From the NCBI GenBank assembly GCA_022730295.1, contig DZCM01000006.1:1-53900 (forward strand): 53,900 nucleotides of DNA, given 5' to 3'. Under the pieces are notes generated by a model. That model saw nothing but the letters and a program-made list of their open reading frames with translations, was not told the DNA's origin and ran no database searches. The first letter of the stretch is position 1; every line of letters starts with the position of its first letter. Of the stretch, positions 44,121 to 52,477 are shown piece by piece. The position numbers and the translations under genes were made by a program. Source of the DNA: Rhodanobacter sp. Its GTDB lineage: Bacteria; Pseudomonadota; Gammaproteobacteria; Xanthomonadales; Rhodanobacteraceae.

Positions 44121-45488
44121 TCATGGCGAGAAGACCCGGAGAATATCGTTGTAGAAAGCGAGCCCGACCAGCATCACCAGCAGGGCCATGCCGACGTACT
44201 GCCCGGCGATCAGCGTGCGCTCGGACAAGGGTCTTCCTTTCACGCCCTCGGCGATGAGGTAGACCATCTGACCGCCGTCGAGGATCGGGATTGGCAGCAG
44301 GTTCATCACGCCGAGGCTGAGCGAGATGATGCCAAGGAAATACAGGAACCACGCCGGACCCATTTGCGCCGAGGTCTGTGCGTACTGGGCAATGGAGATC
44401 GGGCCGGACAGGTTGGACAGCGAGGCCGAGCCGGTCAGCATGTGCCCCAGCATCTTGACGGTCGTGGAAGTCAGGTCCCACAGCTGCCCGAATGCGGCCG
44501 GGATCGCGGCCAGCGGGCCGCGCTTGAACACGGTGTCGTAGGGCGCGGTCTTCGGCTGCACGCCGATGCCGATGGTCCAGATCTTGCCGCTGCCGGGTTC
44601 ATGGGTCAGGCGCGGTTGCACGTGCACCGTGAGCGGCTCATTGCCGCGCACGACGGCGAGCGTCAGCAACTTGTCCGGGCCGGCCTGCTTGTGGATGACA
44701 TCCACCAGCTTGCTCCAGTCGTCGATCGTGATGCCGTCGATGTGCGTGATGCGGTCACCGGGTTTGAGGCCGGCCGCTTGCGCCGCGCTGTCCGCCACCA
44801 CCGTGCCCACGATTGCCGGCAAGGTGCGCTGCAGCGGCAGCATCCCGGTTTGGTCCATCACCGTCTGTGCATCCGGGTGCGGTGGCAACTTGGCGAAATC
44901 CATGATGCGGGTTTCGATCGCACCCGCGGGCGTACGCAACTTGACCGGTGTGGCCTGGCGCGATTCGGCCGCGGTGCTGAGCGCGAGGCTCAAGTCGGTC
45001 CAGTTGGCGATGGGCTGCCCGGCGACGTCGAGGATACGGTCACCATTCTGGATACCAGCCTGGGCGGCGATGTTGCTGACGTCGCCAACCAGCGGTTGGA
45101 AATCCGGTTTGCCGATCACCAGCATGGCCCAGAATGCGGCGACCGCGAAAATCAGGTTGAACCCGGGGCCGGCAAGGATGATCAACATGCGCTGCCAGAC
45201 CGGCTTGCCGGTGAACTCACGTGGACGATCGACGGATTCGACGTCACCTTCGCGTGCATCCAGCATCTTCACGTAGCCGCCCAGCGGGATCCACGCCACG
45301 CAATATTCCGTGCCGTCCTTGCCGTACCACGACTTGATGGGTTTGCCGAAGCCGACCGAAAACCGCAGTACCTTCACGCCGCAGCGGCGCGCGACCCAGT
45401 AGTGGCCGAACTCGTGGAAGGTCACCAGGATGCCGAGGGTGACGATCATCCACCACGCGGATCCGAGGATGTTCAGGAATTCACTCAT
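44121..45488 (-). CDS. rseP: Site-2 protease RseP
   Basis: A 455-residue intramembrane zinc protease that cleaves the anti-sigma-E factor RseA after DegS and clears signal peptides. The zinc motif HEFGH is at residues 25-29 in the first helix. Two PDZ domains (about 125-190 and 205-290) lie in the periplasm, and the second half-site NLLPIPILDGGQMVYL contributes the third metal ligand Asp. Length fits the family. Lies between cdsA and bamA. The strong TATCAT box (minus strand, about 45525-45520) is 32 bases upstream. Confidence 0.96.
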   Translation of the reverse strand: MSEFLNILGSAWWMIVTLGILVTFHEFGHYWVARRCGVKVLRFSVGFGKPIKSWYGKDGTEYCVAWIPLGGYVKMLDAREGDVESVDRPREFTGKPVWQRMLIILAGPGFNLIFAVAAFWAMLVIGKPDFQPLVGDVSNIAAQAGIQNGDRILDVAGQPIANWTDLSLALSTAAESRQATPVKLRTPAGAIETRIMDFAKLPPHPDAQTVMDQTGMLPLQRTLPAIVGTVVADSAAQAAGLKPGDRITHIDGITIDDWSKLVDVIHKQAGPDKLLTLAVVRGNEPLTVHVQPRLTHEPGSGKIWTIGIGVQPKTAPYDTVFKRGPLAAIPAAFGQLWDLTSTTVKMLGHMLTGSASLSNLSGPISIAQYAQTSAQMGPAWFLYFLGIISLSLGVMNLLPIPILDGGQMVYLIAEGVKGRPLSERTLIAGQYVGMALLVMLVGLAFYNDILRVFSP

Positions 45489-45602
45489 GTGCTTGCAGCA
45501 ATACGCCGGTCAGGACTGCATGATAAGACAACCGGCCTGAAGCGCCGGTCGGCGCGTTTCGGGCAGATGGATGGACAGCAGCGGAGCGCCCGTGGTTCCG
45601 CG

Positions 45603-46436
45603 TCAAAGGCCGAGCAGCAATTTTCCGAGCACGAAGATCGGCAGTGCCGCGACGATCGAGTCCATGCGATCGAATACCCCGCCGTGGCCTGGAAACAGGA
45701 TTCCCGAGTCCTTGAGGCCCGCGTGCCGCTTCATCAGGCTCTCGAACAGGTCGCCCACGATCGAGAACAGCACGGTCAGCAAAGCCAGCGCGATGATCGC
45801 CGGCAGCCGATCGACGGGAACCTTCAGCAGCGCACCGCCGGCGAGGCCGACGCAGCCCGAGCACAGCAGCGCGCCGTAGACGCCTTCGCGGGTCTTGCCG
45901 GGGCTGATGGCGGGTGCGAGTTTGGTCTTGCCCCAGCGCCGTCCCGCCGTGTACGCGCCCATGTCGGCGACCGAAACGATGCACGCGAAAAACAATACCC
46001 ACAAGTGACCATGTCCGGAATTGGGGTGCGCCATGTCGGCGTGCATCACCACCACCGCGCACCAGGCCGGCATGACCACCAGCACACCCACCAGCAGTTT
46101 GGGGATCGCGTGCGCGCGGGTGGGTGTGGCGCCGCAGCGGGGGTTGCGCAGCCAGAGCAAGGCCAACAGCCACCATGCGAGGCCCAGCAATACCGGCAGC
46201 CACCACCACGGAGATTTGCAAACATGCCACAGCAATCCGAATACGATCGCATAGCCCAGCAGGCACAACGCGCGTAATGCCCGGCCGCGAACGCCCGCCA
46301 TCCGAGTCCATTCCCACAGCCCCAACAGGAACACCAGGCCAAGCAAGGTTGCGAACGTCGGCGCGCGGGTCAGGAAAATCAGCGCGAGGATCAGCGGCGC
46401 GAGGATGAGGGCGGTGATGACGCGCTGCTTCAGCAT
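45603..46436 (-). CDS. cdsA: Phosphatidate cytidylyltransferase
   Basis: CdsA makes CDP-diacylglycerol from phosphatidate and CTP, the branch point of phospholipid synthesis. The 277-residue membrane protein has about eight helices and the family signature SLMKRHAGLKDSGILFPGHG followed by GVFDRMDSI. The ATG at 46436 begins with MLKQRVITALILAPL, the typical CdsA N-terminus; the frame is open upstream to 46532 into uppS. Ten bases separate it from uppS. The dxr gene that usually follows is not present. Confidence 0.95.
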   Translation of the reverse strand: MLKQRVITALILAPLILALIFLTRAPTFATLLGLVFLLGLWEWTRMAGVRGRALRALCLLGYAIVFGLLWHVCKSPWWWLPVLLGLAWWLLALLWLRNPRCGATPTRAHAIPKLLVGVLVVMPAWCAVVVMHADMAHPNSGHGHLWVLFFACIVSVADMGAYTAGRRWGKTKLAPAISPGKTREGVYGALLCSGCVGLAGGALLKVPVDRLPAIIALALLTVLFSIVGDLFESLMKRHAGLKDSGILFPGHGGVFDRMDSIVAALPIFVLGKLLLGL

Positions 46437-46446
46437 GGGAACGTGG

Positions 46447-47235
46447 TCAGCTCGCGCGGGCGGTGGGCAGGGGCGTCGGCACGCAGCCGAAACGCCGTTC
46501 GCGGCGCGCGTAGTCGGCCAGCGCGAAGTCAAGTTCCGTCGCGTCCATGTCGGGCCACAGGGTATCGGTGAAATACAGCTCGGTATAGGCCAGCTGCCAC
46601 AGCAGGAAGTTGCTGATGCGGCGCTCGCCGCCGGTGCGGATGAACAAATCGGGGGGCGGCAGATCGGCGAGGCACATGCGGCCGTTCAAGGTTTTTTCAT
46701 CGATGCTGGTGGGGTCGAGCGTCCCCGCGAGCGTCGCTTCCGCCAGTTGACGGGCGGCCTGGGCGATGTCCCAGCGTCCGCCGTAGCTGACGCAGACGTT
46801 CAGCGCGAGGCGGGCATTGTCGGCGGTACGCAAGGCCGCCGCGTACATGCGCGCGCGCAGCGTCTCGGAAAACGCCGACAGGTTGCCGATGAACCGCACG
46901 CGCACTTCATTCTTGTGCAGCTCGTCGATTTCCTTGTCGATAGCTTTCAGGAACAGCTCCATCAAGGCGCCGACTTCGCCGCTCGGGCGTTGCCAGTTTT
47001 CCGACGAGAACGCGAACAGGGTGAGCGCTTCGATGCCTTGGCGCAGGCAGTATTCGACCGTGGCGCGCACCGCCTTCTGGCCGGCACGGTGGCCGAAGCT
47101 GCGTGGCTGCGCGCGGCGGCGTGCCCAGCGGCCGTTGCCATCCATCACGATCGCGAGGTGGCGTGGGGTGCTGGGCGGCTTCGTGGCAGCTGCGCGCGAG
47201 CGTGGCTTGCGAGTAGTGATCGCGGTCATCCCCAT
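46447..47235 (-). CDS. uppS: Undecaprenyl diphosphate synthase
   Basis: UppS condenses isopentenyl diphosphate onto farnesyl diphosphate in cis to form C55 undecaprenyl diphosphate, the peptidoglycan and LPS carrier lipid. The 262-residue cis-prenyltransferase shows IVMDGNGRWA (Asp32 catalytic), GHRAGQKAVR, TLFAFSSENWQRP and DLFIRTGGERRISNF. The N-terminal 24 residues are a short basic extension (TTRKPRSRAAATKPPS). Between frr and cdsA. Confidence 0.96.
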   Translation of the reverse strand: MGMTAITTRKPRSRAAATKPPSTPRHLAIVMDGNGRWARRRAQPRSFGHRAGQKAVRATVEYCLRQGIEALTLFAFSSENWQRPSGEVGALMELFLKAIDKEIDELHKNEVRVRFIGNLSAFSETLRARMYAAALRTADNARLALNVCVSYGGRWDIAQAARQLAEATLAGTLDPTSIDEKTLNGRMCLADLPPPDLFIRTGGERRISNFLLWQLAYTELYFTDTLWPDMDATELDFALADYARRERRFGCVPTPLPTARAS

Positions 47236-47317
47236 GCGTCAACCCGCTGCATGCCCGGATCGGGCAACGCTGTCGCGATGCTGCTGAGCGTGCTTCCGGG
47301 GTCGTGCGCCGCGGCGC

Positions 47318-47875
47318 TCACAGCGCGAGCAGTTCCTGTTCCTTGGTCTGTACCGTGGCGTCCACTTCCTTGATGAACTGATCGGTCAGTTTTTGCATGT
47401 CGTCCTGACCGCGCCGGTCTTCGTCTTCGGTGATCTGCTTGTCCTTGAGCAGGTCCTTGATTTGCTGGATCGCGTCGCGGCGAATGTTGCGGACCGCGAC
47501 CTTGGCACTTTCGCCAGCGTGCCCGACGAGCTTGGCCAAGTCCTTGCGGCGCTCCTCGGTGAGCGGCGGCATGTTGAGGCGTATCACCATGCCGGCCGTG
47601 GTCGGGGTGACCCCGAGGTCGGAGGCCATGATCGCTTTTTCGATCGCGCTGACGACCGTCTTCTCGTAAGGCGTGATCGTCAGCGAGCGCGAGTCGGACA
47701 CCGCCACGTTGGCGACCTGGTTGAGCGGCACGTCCGAGCCGTAGTAACTCACCCTGATGCCATCCACCAGGGCCGTGCTGGCGCGGCCGGTGCGCAGGTG
47801 CGACAACTCGTGGCGCAAGGCCTCGACACTCTTGCCCATGCGGGATTCGGTGTCGCGTTTGATGTCGTCGAGCAT
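47318..47875 (-). CDS. frr: Ribosome recycling factor
   Basis: RRF, with EF-G, splits post-termination ribosomes. The 185-residue protein has the typical signatures RMGKSVEALRHELSHLRTGRA and SDLGVTPTTAGMVIRLNMPPL, with the two-domain all-helix/beta layout. It starts the frr-uppS-cdsA-rseP-bamA run. The usual upstream neighbour pyrH is missing; phaB copy 2 is there instead, 139 bases away. A TATACT box (minus strand 47915-47910) could start transcription about 28 bases before the ATG. Confidence 0.96.
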   Translation of the reverse strand: MLDDIKRDTESRMGKSVEALRHELSHLRTGRASTALVDGIRVSYYGSDVPLNQVANVAVSDSRSLTITPYEKTVVSAIEKAIMASDLGVTPTTAGMVIRLNMPPLTEERRKDLAKLVGHAGESAKVAVRNIRRDAIQQIKDLLKDKQITEDEDRRGQDDMQKLTDQFIKEVDATVQTKEQELLAL

Positions 47876-47909
47876 GGCAAGCGCTTCCGGCGTGTTCGGT
47901 CAGTCACCA

Positions 47910-47915
47910 AGTATA
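47910..47915 (-). promoter_or_regulatory. -10 box before frr
   Basis: TATACT on the minus strand is close to consensus. The -35 region at 17 bases (GGCCAA) is poor. It would serve the frr-uppS-cdsA run. Confidence 0.4.
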
Positions 47916-48014
47916 GCGGTCAAGCGCGCGCTTTGGCCGCCCCCTGGCGCACGCGGACACGCACACTCGCATCCTTGAGCGTACGGTCATTCCGGCGCAA
48001 CGACGTGCGTGGTG

Positions 48015-48755
48015 TCACCACCCCATGTAATGGCCACCGTTGATCGCGAGGTTCGCGCCGGTGATCCATGCGGCCTTGTCGTCAAGGAAGAAGGCGATCG
48101 CGTACGCGATTTCATCCGGTTCGCCCAAGCGCCCCAGCGGAATCTGCGCGACGATCTTCGCGCGCACGTCTTCGGGCACTGCCATCACCATGTCGGTGCC
48201 GATGTAGCCGGGCGACACCGTGTTGACGGTGATGCCGAACCTGGCGTTTTCCTGCGCCAGTGAAATGGTGAAGCCGTGCATGCCGGCCTTGGCGGCGGCG
48301 TAGTTGGCCTGACCGTACTGGCCCTTCTGGCCGTTGATCGAGCTGATCTGGATGATGCGGCCCCACTTGCGTGCGCGCATGCCTTCGATGACCGGGCGGG
48401 TTACGTTGAAGCACGCGTTCAAATTGGTGTTCACCACGTCCGTCCACTGCTGGTAAGTCATCTTGTGGAAAGTGGTGTCGCGGGTGATGCCGGCGTTGTT
48501 GACTAGGATGTCGATCGGGCCGAGCTGGCCCTCGATTTCGGCCACCATTGCCGTGCACGACTCCGGATCGGACACGTCGCCTTTGACCGTCATCACCTCG
48601 ATGCCTTCGCTGGCGAGCTTGTCACGCCATGCCTTGGTCTTTTCCTCGTTGCGGTAATTGGTCGCGACCTTGTAGCCCATCCCCGCCAGCCTGCGGACGA
48701 TCGCGGTACCAATGCCGCCGGTACCCCCGGTAACCAATGCCACGCGTGCGCTCAT
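48015..48755 (-). CDS. phaB: Acetoacetyl-CoA reductase (copy 2)
   Basis: A 246-residue NADPH-dependent SDR of the PhaB family. It has TGGTGGIGTAIVRRLAG, NAGITRDTTFHKMTYQQW, ISSINGQKGQYGQANYAAAK (catalytic Ser, Tyr, Lys) and the C-terminus ITGANLAINGGHYMGW. It resembles copy 1 (21208-21954) throughout, but differs at many positions, so it is not a recent duplicate. ATG 48755 was taken as start; a longer frame to 49091 overlaps the gluQ region and has no homology. The location between gluQ and frr is unusual. Confidence 0.93.
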   Translation of the reverse strand: MSARVALVTGGTGGIGTAIVRRLAGMGYKVATNYRNEEKTKAWRDKLASEGIEVMTVKGDVSDPESCTAMVAEIEGQLGPIDILVNNAGITRDTTFHKMTYQQWTDVVNTNLNACFNVTRPVIEGMRARKWGRIIQISSINGQKGQYGQANYAAAKAGMHGFTISLAQENARFGITVNTVSPGYIGTDMVMAVPEDVRAKIVAQIPLGRLGEPDEIAYAIAFFLDDKAAWITGANLAINGGHYMGW

Positions 48756-48855
48756 GTCGACTCCTTGCGGGTGAAAGTGCTTACCATCGTACGCCCTGTT
48801 CTCAAATCGGGCGAGCCTTCGGAATCCGTGCTGACGCGTGCCACGCTCGCCTGCT

Positions 48856-49767
48856 TCATCGACTGGCTGGGTCGGTGGGCATCGGCTTCGCGGCAGGTTC
48901 GCTGTTTGCGATGCCGCGCAACGGCGAAGGATCGAAGCGCCCGGCTGCACGTCGCAGCATGCCGGCGGCAGTGGGCGCGTCGGGCACGGGTTGGCCAAGA
49001 AAACCCAGCGCACGTGCAAGGTTCGCCAGCGGCGAACGCATGTCGAGGACCGGCGCCGCATGCGACTTTGACAGTTTGCATCCGTTCGCATCGATGGCGA
49101 GGGGAATATGCGCGTACGCCGGCGTGGACAGGTCCAACAACTGTTGCAGCAGGATCTGGCGTGGCGTCGATTCCATCAAATCGTAACCGCGGACAACCTC
49201 CGTGATGCCCTGGAACGCGTCGTCAACCACGCAGGCGAGTTGGTAATTCCACAACCCATCGGCGCGTCGCAGCACGAAGTCACCGACGGCCGTGCGGACG
49301 TTTTGGTGTTGCGGGCCTTGCAGCAGGTCCTCGAATTCGATGTCGAGGTCCGGTGCGTGCAACCGCCATGCGGGTTCGCGTCCCGCGATCGCGGGACTCA
49401 CACAATGACCATCGCGGTGCAGCACGCCCGAGGCTTCGAGATCGGTGCGGCTGCACCAACACGGGAACGCATGGCCTTCGTCGCGCAGGCGTTGCAACGC
49501 CGCAGCATAGGCGCCGCCGCGCTGCGACTGATACAGCACAGCACCGTCGGCGCTGAATCCGTGCGTGGCGAGCGCGGCGAGGATGGACGTGGCCGATCCC
49601 GCGACTTGGCGTGGCGGATCGATGTCTTCGATGCGCAGCAACCAGCGTCCGCCAGCGTGCTTCACGCTTAGCCAGCTCGCCAGTGCCGCCACCAGTGAAC
49701 CGAAATGCAGCTCGCCGGTGGGCGAGGGCGCGAAGCGTCCGATCGGGATTTCGGGATGGTGTGGCAC
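48856..49767 (-). CDS. gluQ: Glutamyl-Q tRNA(Asp) synthetase
   Basis: GluQRS glutamylates queuosine in tRNA-Asp. The 303-residue protein is a truncated glutamyl-tRNA synthetase with PIGRFAPSPTGELHFGSL (HIGH-like), the zinc-type Cys cluster CWCSR (Cys103, Cys105) with HCVSP (Cys122), LRIEDIDPPRQV and CKLSKSHAAP as the KMSKS-like loop. It lacks the anticodon-binding domain of GluRS. Start at 49767 is the first ATG after the preceding small frame. Confidence 0.93.
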   Translation of the reverse strand: MPHHPEIPIGRFAPSPTGELHFGSLVAALASWLSVKHAGGRWLLRIEDIDPPRQVAGSATSILAALATHGFSADGAVLYQSQRGGAYAAALQRLRDEGHAFPCWCSRTDLEASGVLHRDGHCVSPAIAGREPAWRLHAPDLDIEFEDLLQGPQHQNVRTAVGDFVLRRADGLWNYQLACVVDDAFQGITEVVRGYDLMESTPRQILLQQLLDLSTPAYAHIPLAIDANGCKLSKSHAAPVLDMRSPLANLARALGFLGQPVPDAPTAAGMLRRAAGRFDPSPLRGIANSEPAAKPMPTDPASR

Positions 49768-49778
49768 CGGTGTCGGAG

Positions 49779-49955
49779 TCAGGGCTGCCGGTACAACCGG
49801 TACAGGTTGTCTTCCTCGGAGCCCAGCCGGTGTTCCAGCCGTTTGCCGGCGCGAATGTGGTCATCGATGCGTATTGCCGCCGCCGGTTTGCGCATGCCGC
49901 CCATCGCGACTGCTGCCGCGATGTCATCGGCAGGTGGCCGCCGCGATGCCTTCAT
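49779..49955 (-). CDS. Small hypothetical protein upstream of gluQ
   Basis: A 58-residue frame from ATG 49955 to TGA 49779, 11 bases before the gluQ start and in the same direction. The product is basic with an acidic helix (RIDDHIRAGKRLEHRLG, then SEEDNLYRLYRQP). No family recognised. It may be a real leader-type gene or chance; support is position and an uninterrupted frame only. The stretch 49956-50194 holds no other gene. Confidence 0.3.
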   Translation of the reverse strand: MKASRRPPADDIAAAVAMGGMRKPAAAIRIDDHIRAGKRLEHRLGSEEDNLYRLYRQP

Positions 49956-50194
49956 CGTGTTGTCCGTGCGGTGCAGCGCGTTTGCAAGCCGGTGCGTGGT
50001 TGAGACTGCTGATCGAGGACGCCAAAAACTTGCATGCTGTCAGCCCATGTGAGCATACGCCCGAATCGTCCAAACGTGTCGAGTTTGCGTGAACAGCGGC
50101 GGCGGTTACCATGCGGCGGGTGTGCCGGTGTGACGCCGGCGTGGGGGCCGCGCGCGGGGCGCGGCGAGGTGCCACCAGCGCGGGATCGAAACCC

Positions 50195-52201
50195 ATGAAT
50201 GCAATCAGCGGGATACCGTCGCGTCGCGAACTGACTGTTCGTGGCGTCATCATCGGCATCGTGATCACGATCGTGTTCACGGCCGCCAATGTGTTCTTTG
50301 GCCTGAAAGCGGGCCTGACCTTCTCGACCTCGATCCCGGCTGCGGTGATCTCGATGGCGATCCTGAAGGCGATGCGCGACGCCACCATCCAGGAGAACAA
50401 CATCGTGCAGACGGTGGCCTCGGCCGCGGGCACGCTGTCGTCGATCATCTTCGTGTTGCCGGGCCTGGTGATCGTCGGCTACTGGACCGGCTTCCCGTTC
50501 TGGATCTCGGCGGGCATCTGCGCCACCGGCGGCATCCTCGGCGTGATGTACACGATTCCGCTGCGGCGTGCACTGGTCACGGATTCCGACCTGCCGTACC
50601 CGGAAGGCGTCGCCTGTGCCGAAGTGCTGAAGGTCGGCGCGGCCGAGGTACCCGCCACCGATGGCAAGGCTGCGGTCGAAACCAGCGGCTCGGGTCTCAA
50701 AGCCGTGCTGTGGGGTTCGATCGTGTCGGCAGTCTTCTACGTGATCGTGCAGACCAAGGTGTTCGCCGCGAGCGTCACCGATTATTTCCGTGTCGGTGGC
50801 GACAAGGGCGGCGCGACCGGTTTCGATTTCGGGCTGTCGTTCGCGCTGTTCGCGATCGGTCATCTGGTCGGACTGTGGGTGGGCGTGGCGATGCTGGTCG
50901 GCGCGGCGATCGGTTGGGCGTGGGCGGTGCCTTATTTCACGCACCTGCACGGGATGGCGGGCGACGCGTTTACGGTGGCGCAGGCTGGCTGGAGTCATTA
51001 CGTGCGCTTCATCGGCGCGGGTGCGATCGGCGTGGCCGCGATCTGGACGTTGGCGAAACTGGTCAAGCCGCTGGTCAGTGGTCTGGCTGGCGCGTTCCGG
51101 GCGTCCCGCGCCCGCAAGGCCGGCACGCTTGATACGCTGCCACGTACCGAACATGACATGCCGATCGGAATGGTCGGTCTGATCTCGCTGATTTGTTTGA
51201 TCCCGATCGCTTACTTGTTGTGGCATTTCGCGGTCAACAATGGCCTCGGCGCTACCACCGCGACCCTGGTGGTCGGTGGCGTGGTGTTCGTGGTGCTGTT
51301 GAGTTTCGTGGTGTCCGCGGTGACCGGTTACATGGCCGGCCTGATCGGTTCATCCAACAGCCCGCTCTCCGGCATCGGCATCCTGGTGGTGGTGATTGCG
51401 GCCCTGTTGCTGCTGTGGGGCGTCAAGCCGTTCCTGCCGCCGGGCGCCGACAAGGCGCTGGTTGGCTTTGCGTTGTTCATCACCTCGATCGTGTTCGCGG
51501 TGGCTTCGATCGCCAACAACAACCTGCAGGACTTGAAAACCGGCCAGTTGGTCGATGCCACGCCGTCCATGCAGCAGTGGGCGCTGGTGATCGGCGTACT
51601 GGTGGGTGCGATGGTGATTCCGCCGGTAATGGATTTGCTGCAACACACTTATGGTTTCCTCGGCGCGCCGGGTGCCAATCCGGCCACCGCGTTGCCTGCA
51701 CCGCAGGCCGGGCTGATTGCGGCGCTGGCCAAGGGCGTGATCACCGGCGACGTGCCATGGGACATGATCGGGCTCGGTGCTGGCATTGGTGTGGCCATCA
51801 TCATCCTCGATGAACTGCTCGGGATTTCGAAGAGGAAGGGTGCCCCGCGTTTGCCACCATTGGCCGTGGGCCTGGGCATCTACCTGCCGACGTCGACCAC
51901 GCTGATGGTGGTGGTGGGGGCACTGGTGGGCGCGTGGTTCGATCGCCGGGCCGAGCGCAAGCCCGGAACCGAGGCGACCAAACAACTGGGGGTGTTGCTG
52001 GCTTCCGGCCTGATCGTGGGCGAAAGCCTGCTGGCAGTCATCTTCGCGGCGATCGTTGGCCTTTCCGGCATCCAGAGTCCGATCGCGCTGGTGGGCAAGG
52101 GCTTCGAGACGCCCTCGATCATCATCGGCGGCATCGTGTTCGCCGTGACGATCGCCTGGTTGTACCGGTGGATCATCAAGATGGCGCGCCCCGCGGCTTG
52201 A
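50195..52201 (+). CDS. OPT family oligopeptide transporter
   Basis: A 668-residue inner-membrane transporter with about 15 hydrophobic helices, the OPT-type motif LPYPEGVACAEVLKVG near residue 138 and the family's C-terminal signature VGLGIYLPTSTTLMVVVGAL. OPT proteins import oligopeptides or metal-siderophore conjugates with protons. The ATG at 50195 (MNAISGIPSRRELTVRGV) is preceded by a long leader; an earlier frame start at 50111 has an Arg-rich, non-membrane N-terminus. The gene stands alone, followed by a REP-like strip. Confidence 0.92.
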   Translation: MNAISGIPSRRELTVRGVIIGIVITIVFTAANVFFGLKAGLTFSTSIPAAVISMAILKAMRDATIQENNIVQTVASAAGTLSSIIFVLPGLVIVGYWTGFPFWISAGICATGGILGVMYTIPLRRALVTDSDLPYPEGVACAEVLKVGAAEVPATDGKAAVETSGSGLKAVLWGSIVSAVFYVIVQTKVFAASVTDYFRVGGDKGGATGFDFGLSFALFAIGHLVGLWVGVAMLVGAAIGWAWAVPYFTHLHGMAGDAFTVAQAGWSHYVRFIGAGAIGVAAIWTLAKLVKPLVSGLAGAFRASRARKAGTLDTLPRTEHDMPIGMVGLISLICLIPIAYLLWHFAVNNGLGATTATLVVGGVVFVVLLSFVVSAVTGYMAGLIGSSNSPLSGIGILVVVIAALLLLWGVKPFLPPGADKALVGFALFITSIVFAVASIANNNLQDLKTGQLVDATPSMQQWALVIGVLVGAMVIPPVMDLLQHTYGFLGAPGANPATALPAPQAGLIAALAKGVITGDVPWDMIGLGAGIGVAIIILDELLGISKRKGAPRLPPLAVGLGIYLPTSTTLMVVVGALVGAWFDRRAERKPGTEATKQLGVLLASGLIVGESLLAVIFAAIVGLSGIQSPIALVGKGFETPSIIIGGIVFAVTIAWLYRWIIKMARPAA

Positions 52202-52227
52202 GAAAGCCCCCGCTTGTCACCACGTTG

Positions 52228-52417
52228 ATTGCGCCACCGCGGTTCCCTTCTCCCTTCGGGGGGGGCGCCATCCTTGGCCGAGAGCTCCGTGGTGGCGCGC
52301 AGCGCTGGATGAGGGTCCGGTGCCGTGTAAGGGCGGCAATGCGGTTGTTTGCAACACTACGCAAGTACGCACCCTCACCCGCCCCTGTCGGGGCACCCTC
52401 TCCCGGAGGGAGAGGGG
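52228..52417. repeat. REP-like double hairpin in the OPT-htpG gap
   Basis: A perfect hairpin CCCTCTCCC/GGGAGAGGG (52396-52416, three-base loop) follows another stem GCCCC/GGGGC (52381-52394). A related but degenerate CCCTTCTCCCTTCGGGG stretch lies at about 52246. Such CCTCTCCC-type palindromes are common interspersed repeats in Xanthomonadaceae. The 276-base gap has no gene. Confidence 0.65.
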
Positions 52418-52477
52418 AGTCCTTTGATGCGCTTTGGAACTGACCAAGCGCGCCTTGATTGAATTGGAAGAGCGTTC

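Noticed and set aside
42716-44257. 513-codon plus-strand open frame antisense to bamA
   Set aside because: No recognisable motif; the bamA barrel and POTRA domains fit the opposite strand.
43932-46277. 781-codon plus-strand open frame across bamA, rseP and cdsA
   Set aside because: A GC-rich shadow frame: the minus-strand genes have full domain signatures and the plus-strand product is low-complexity His/Gln/Arg.
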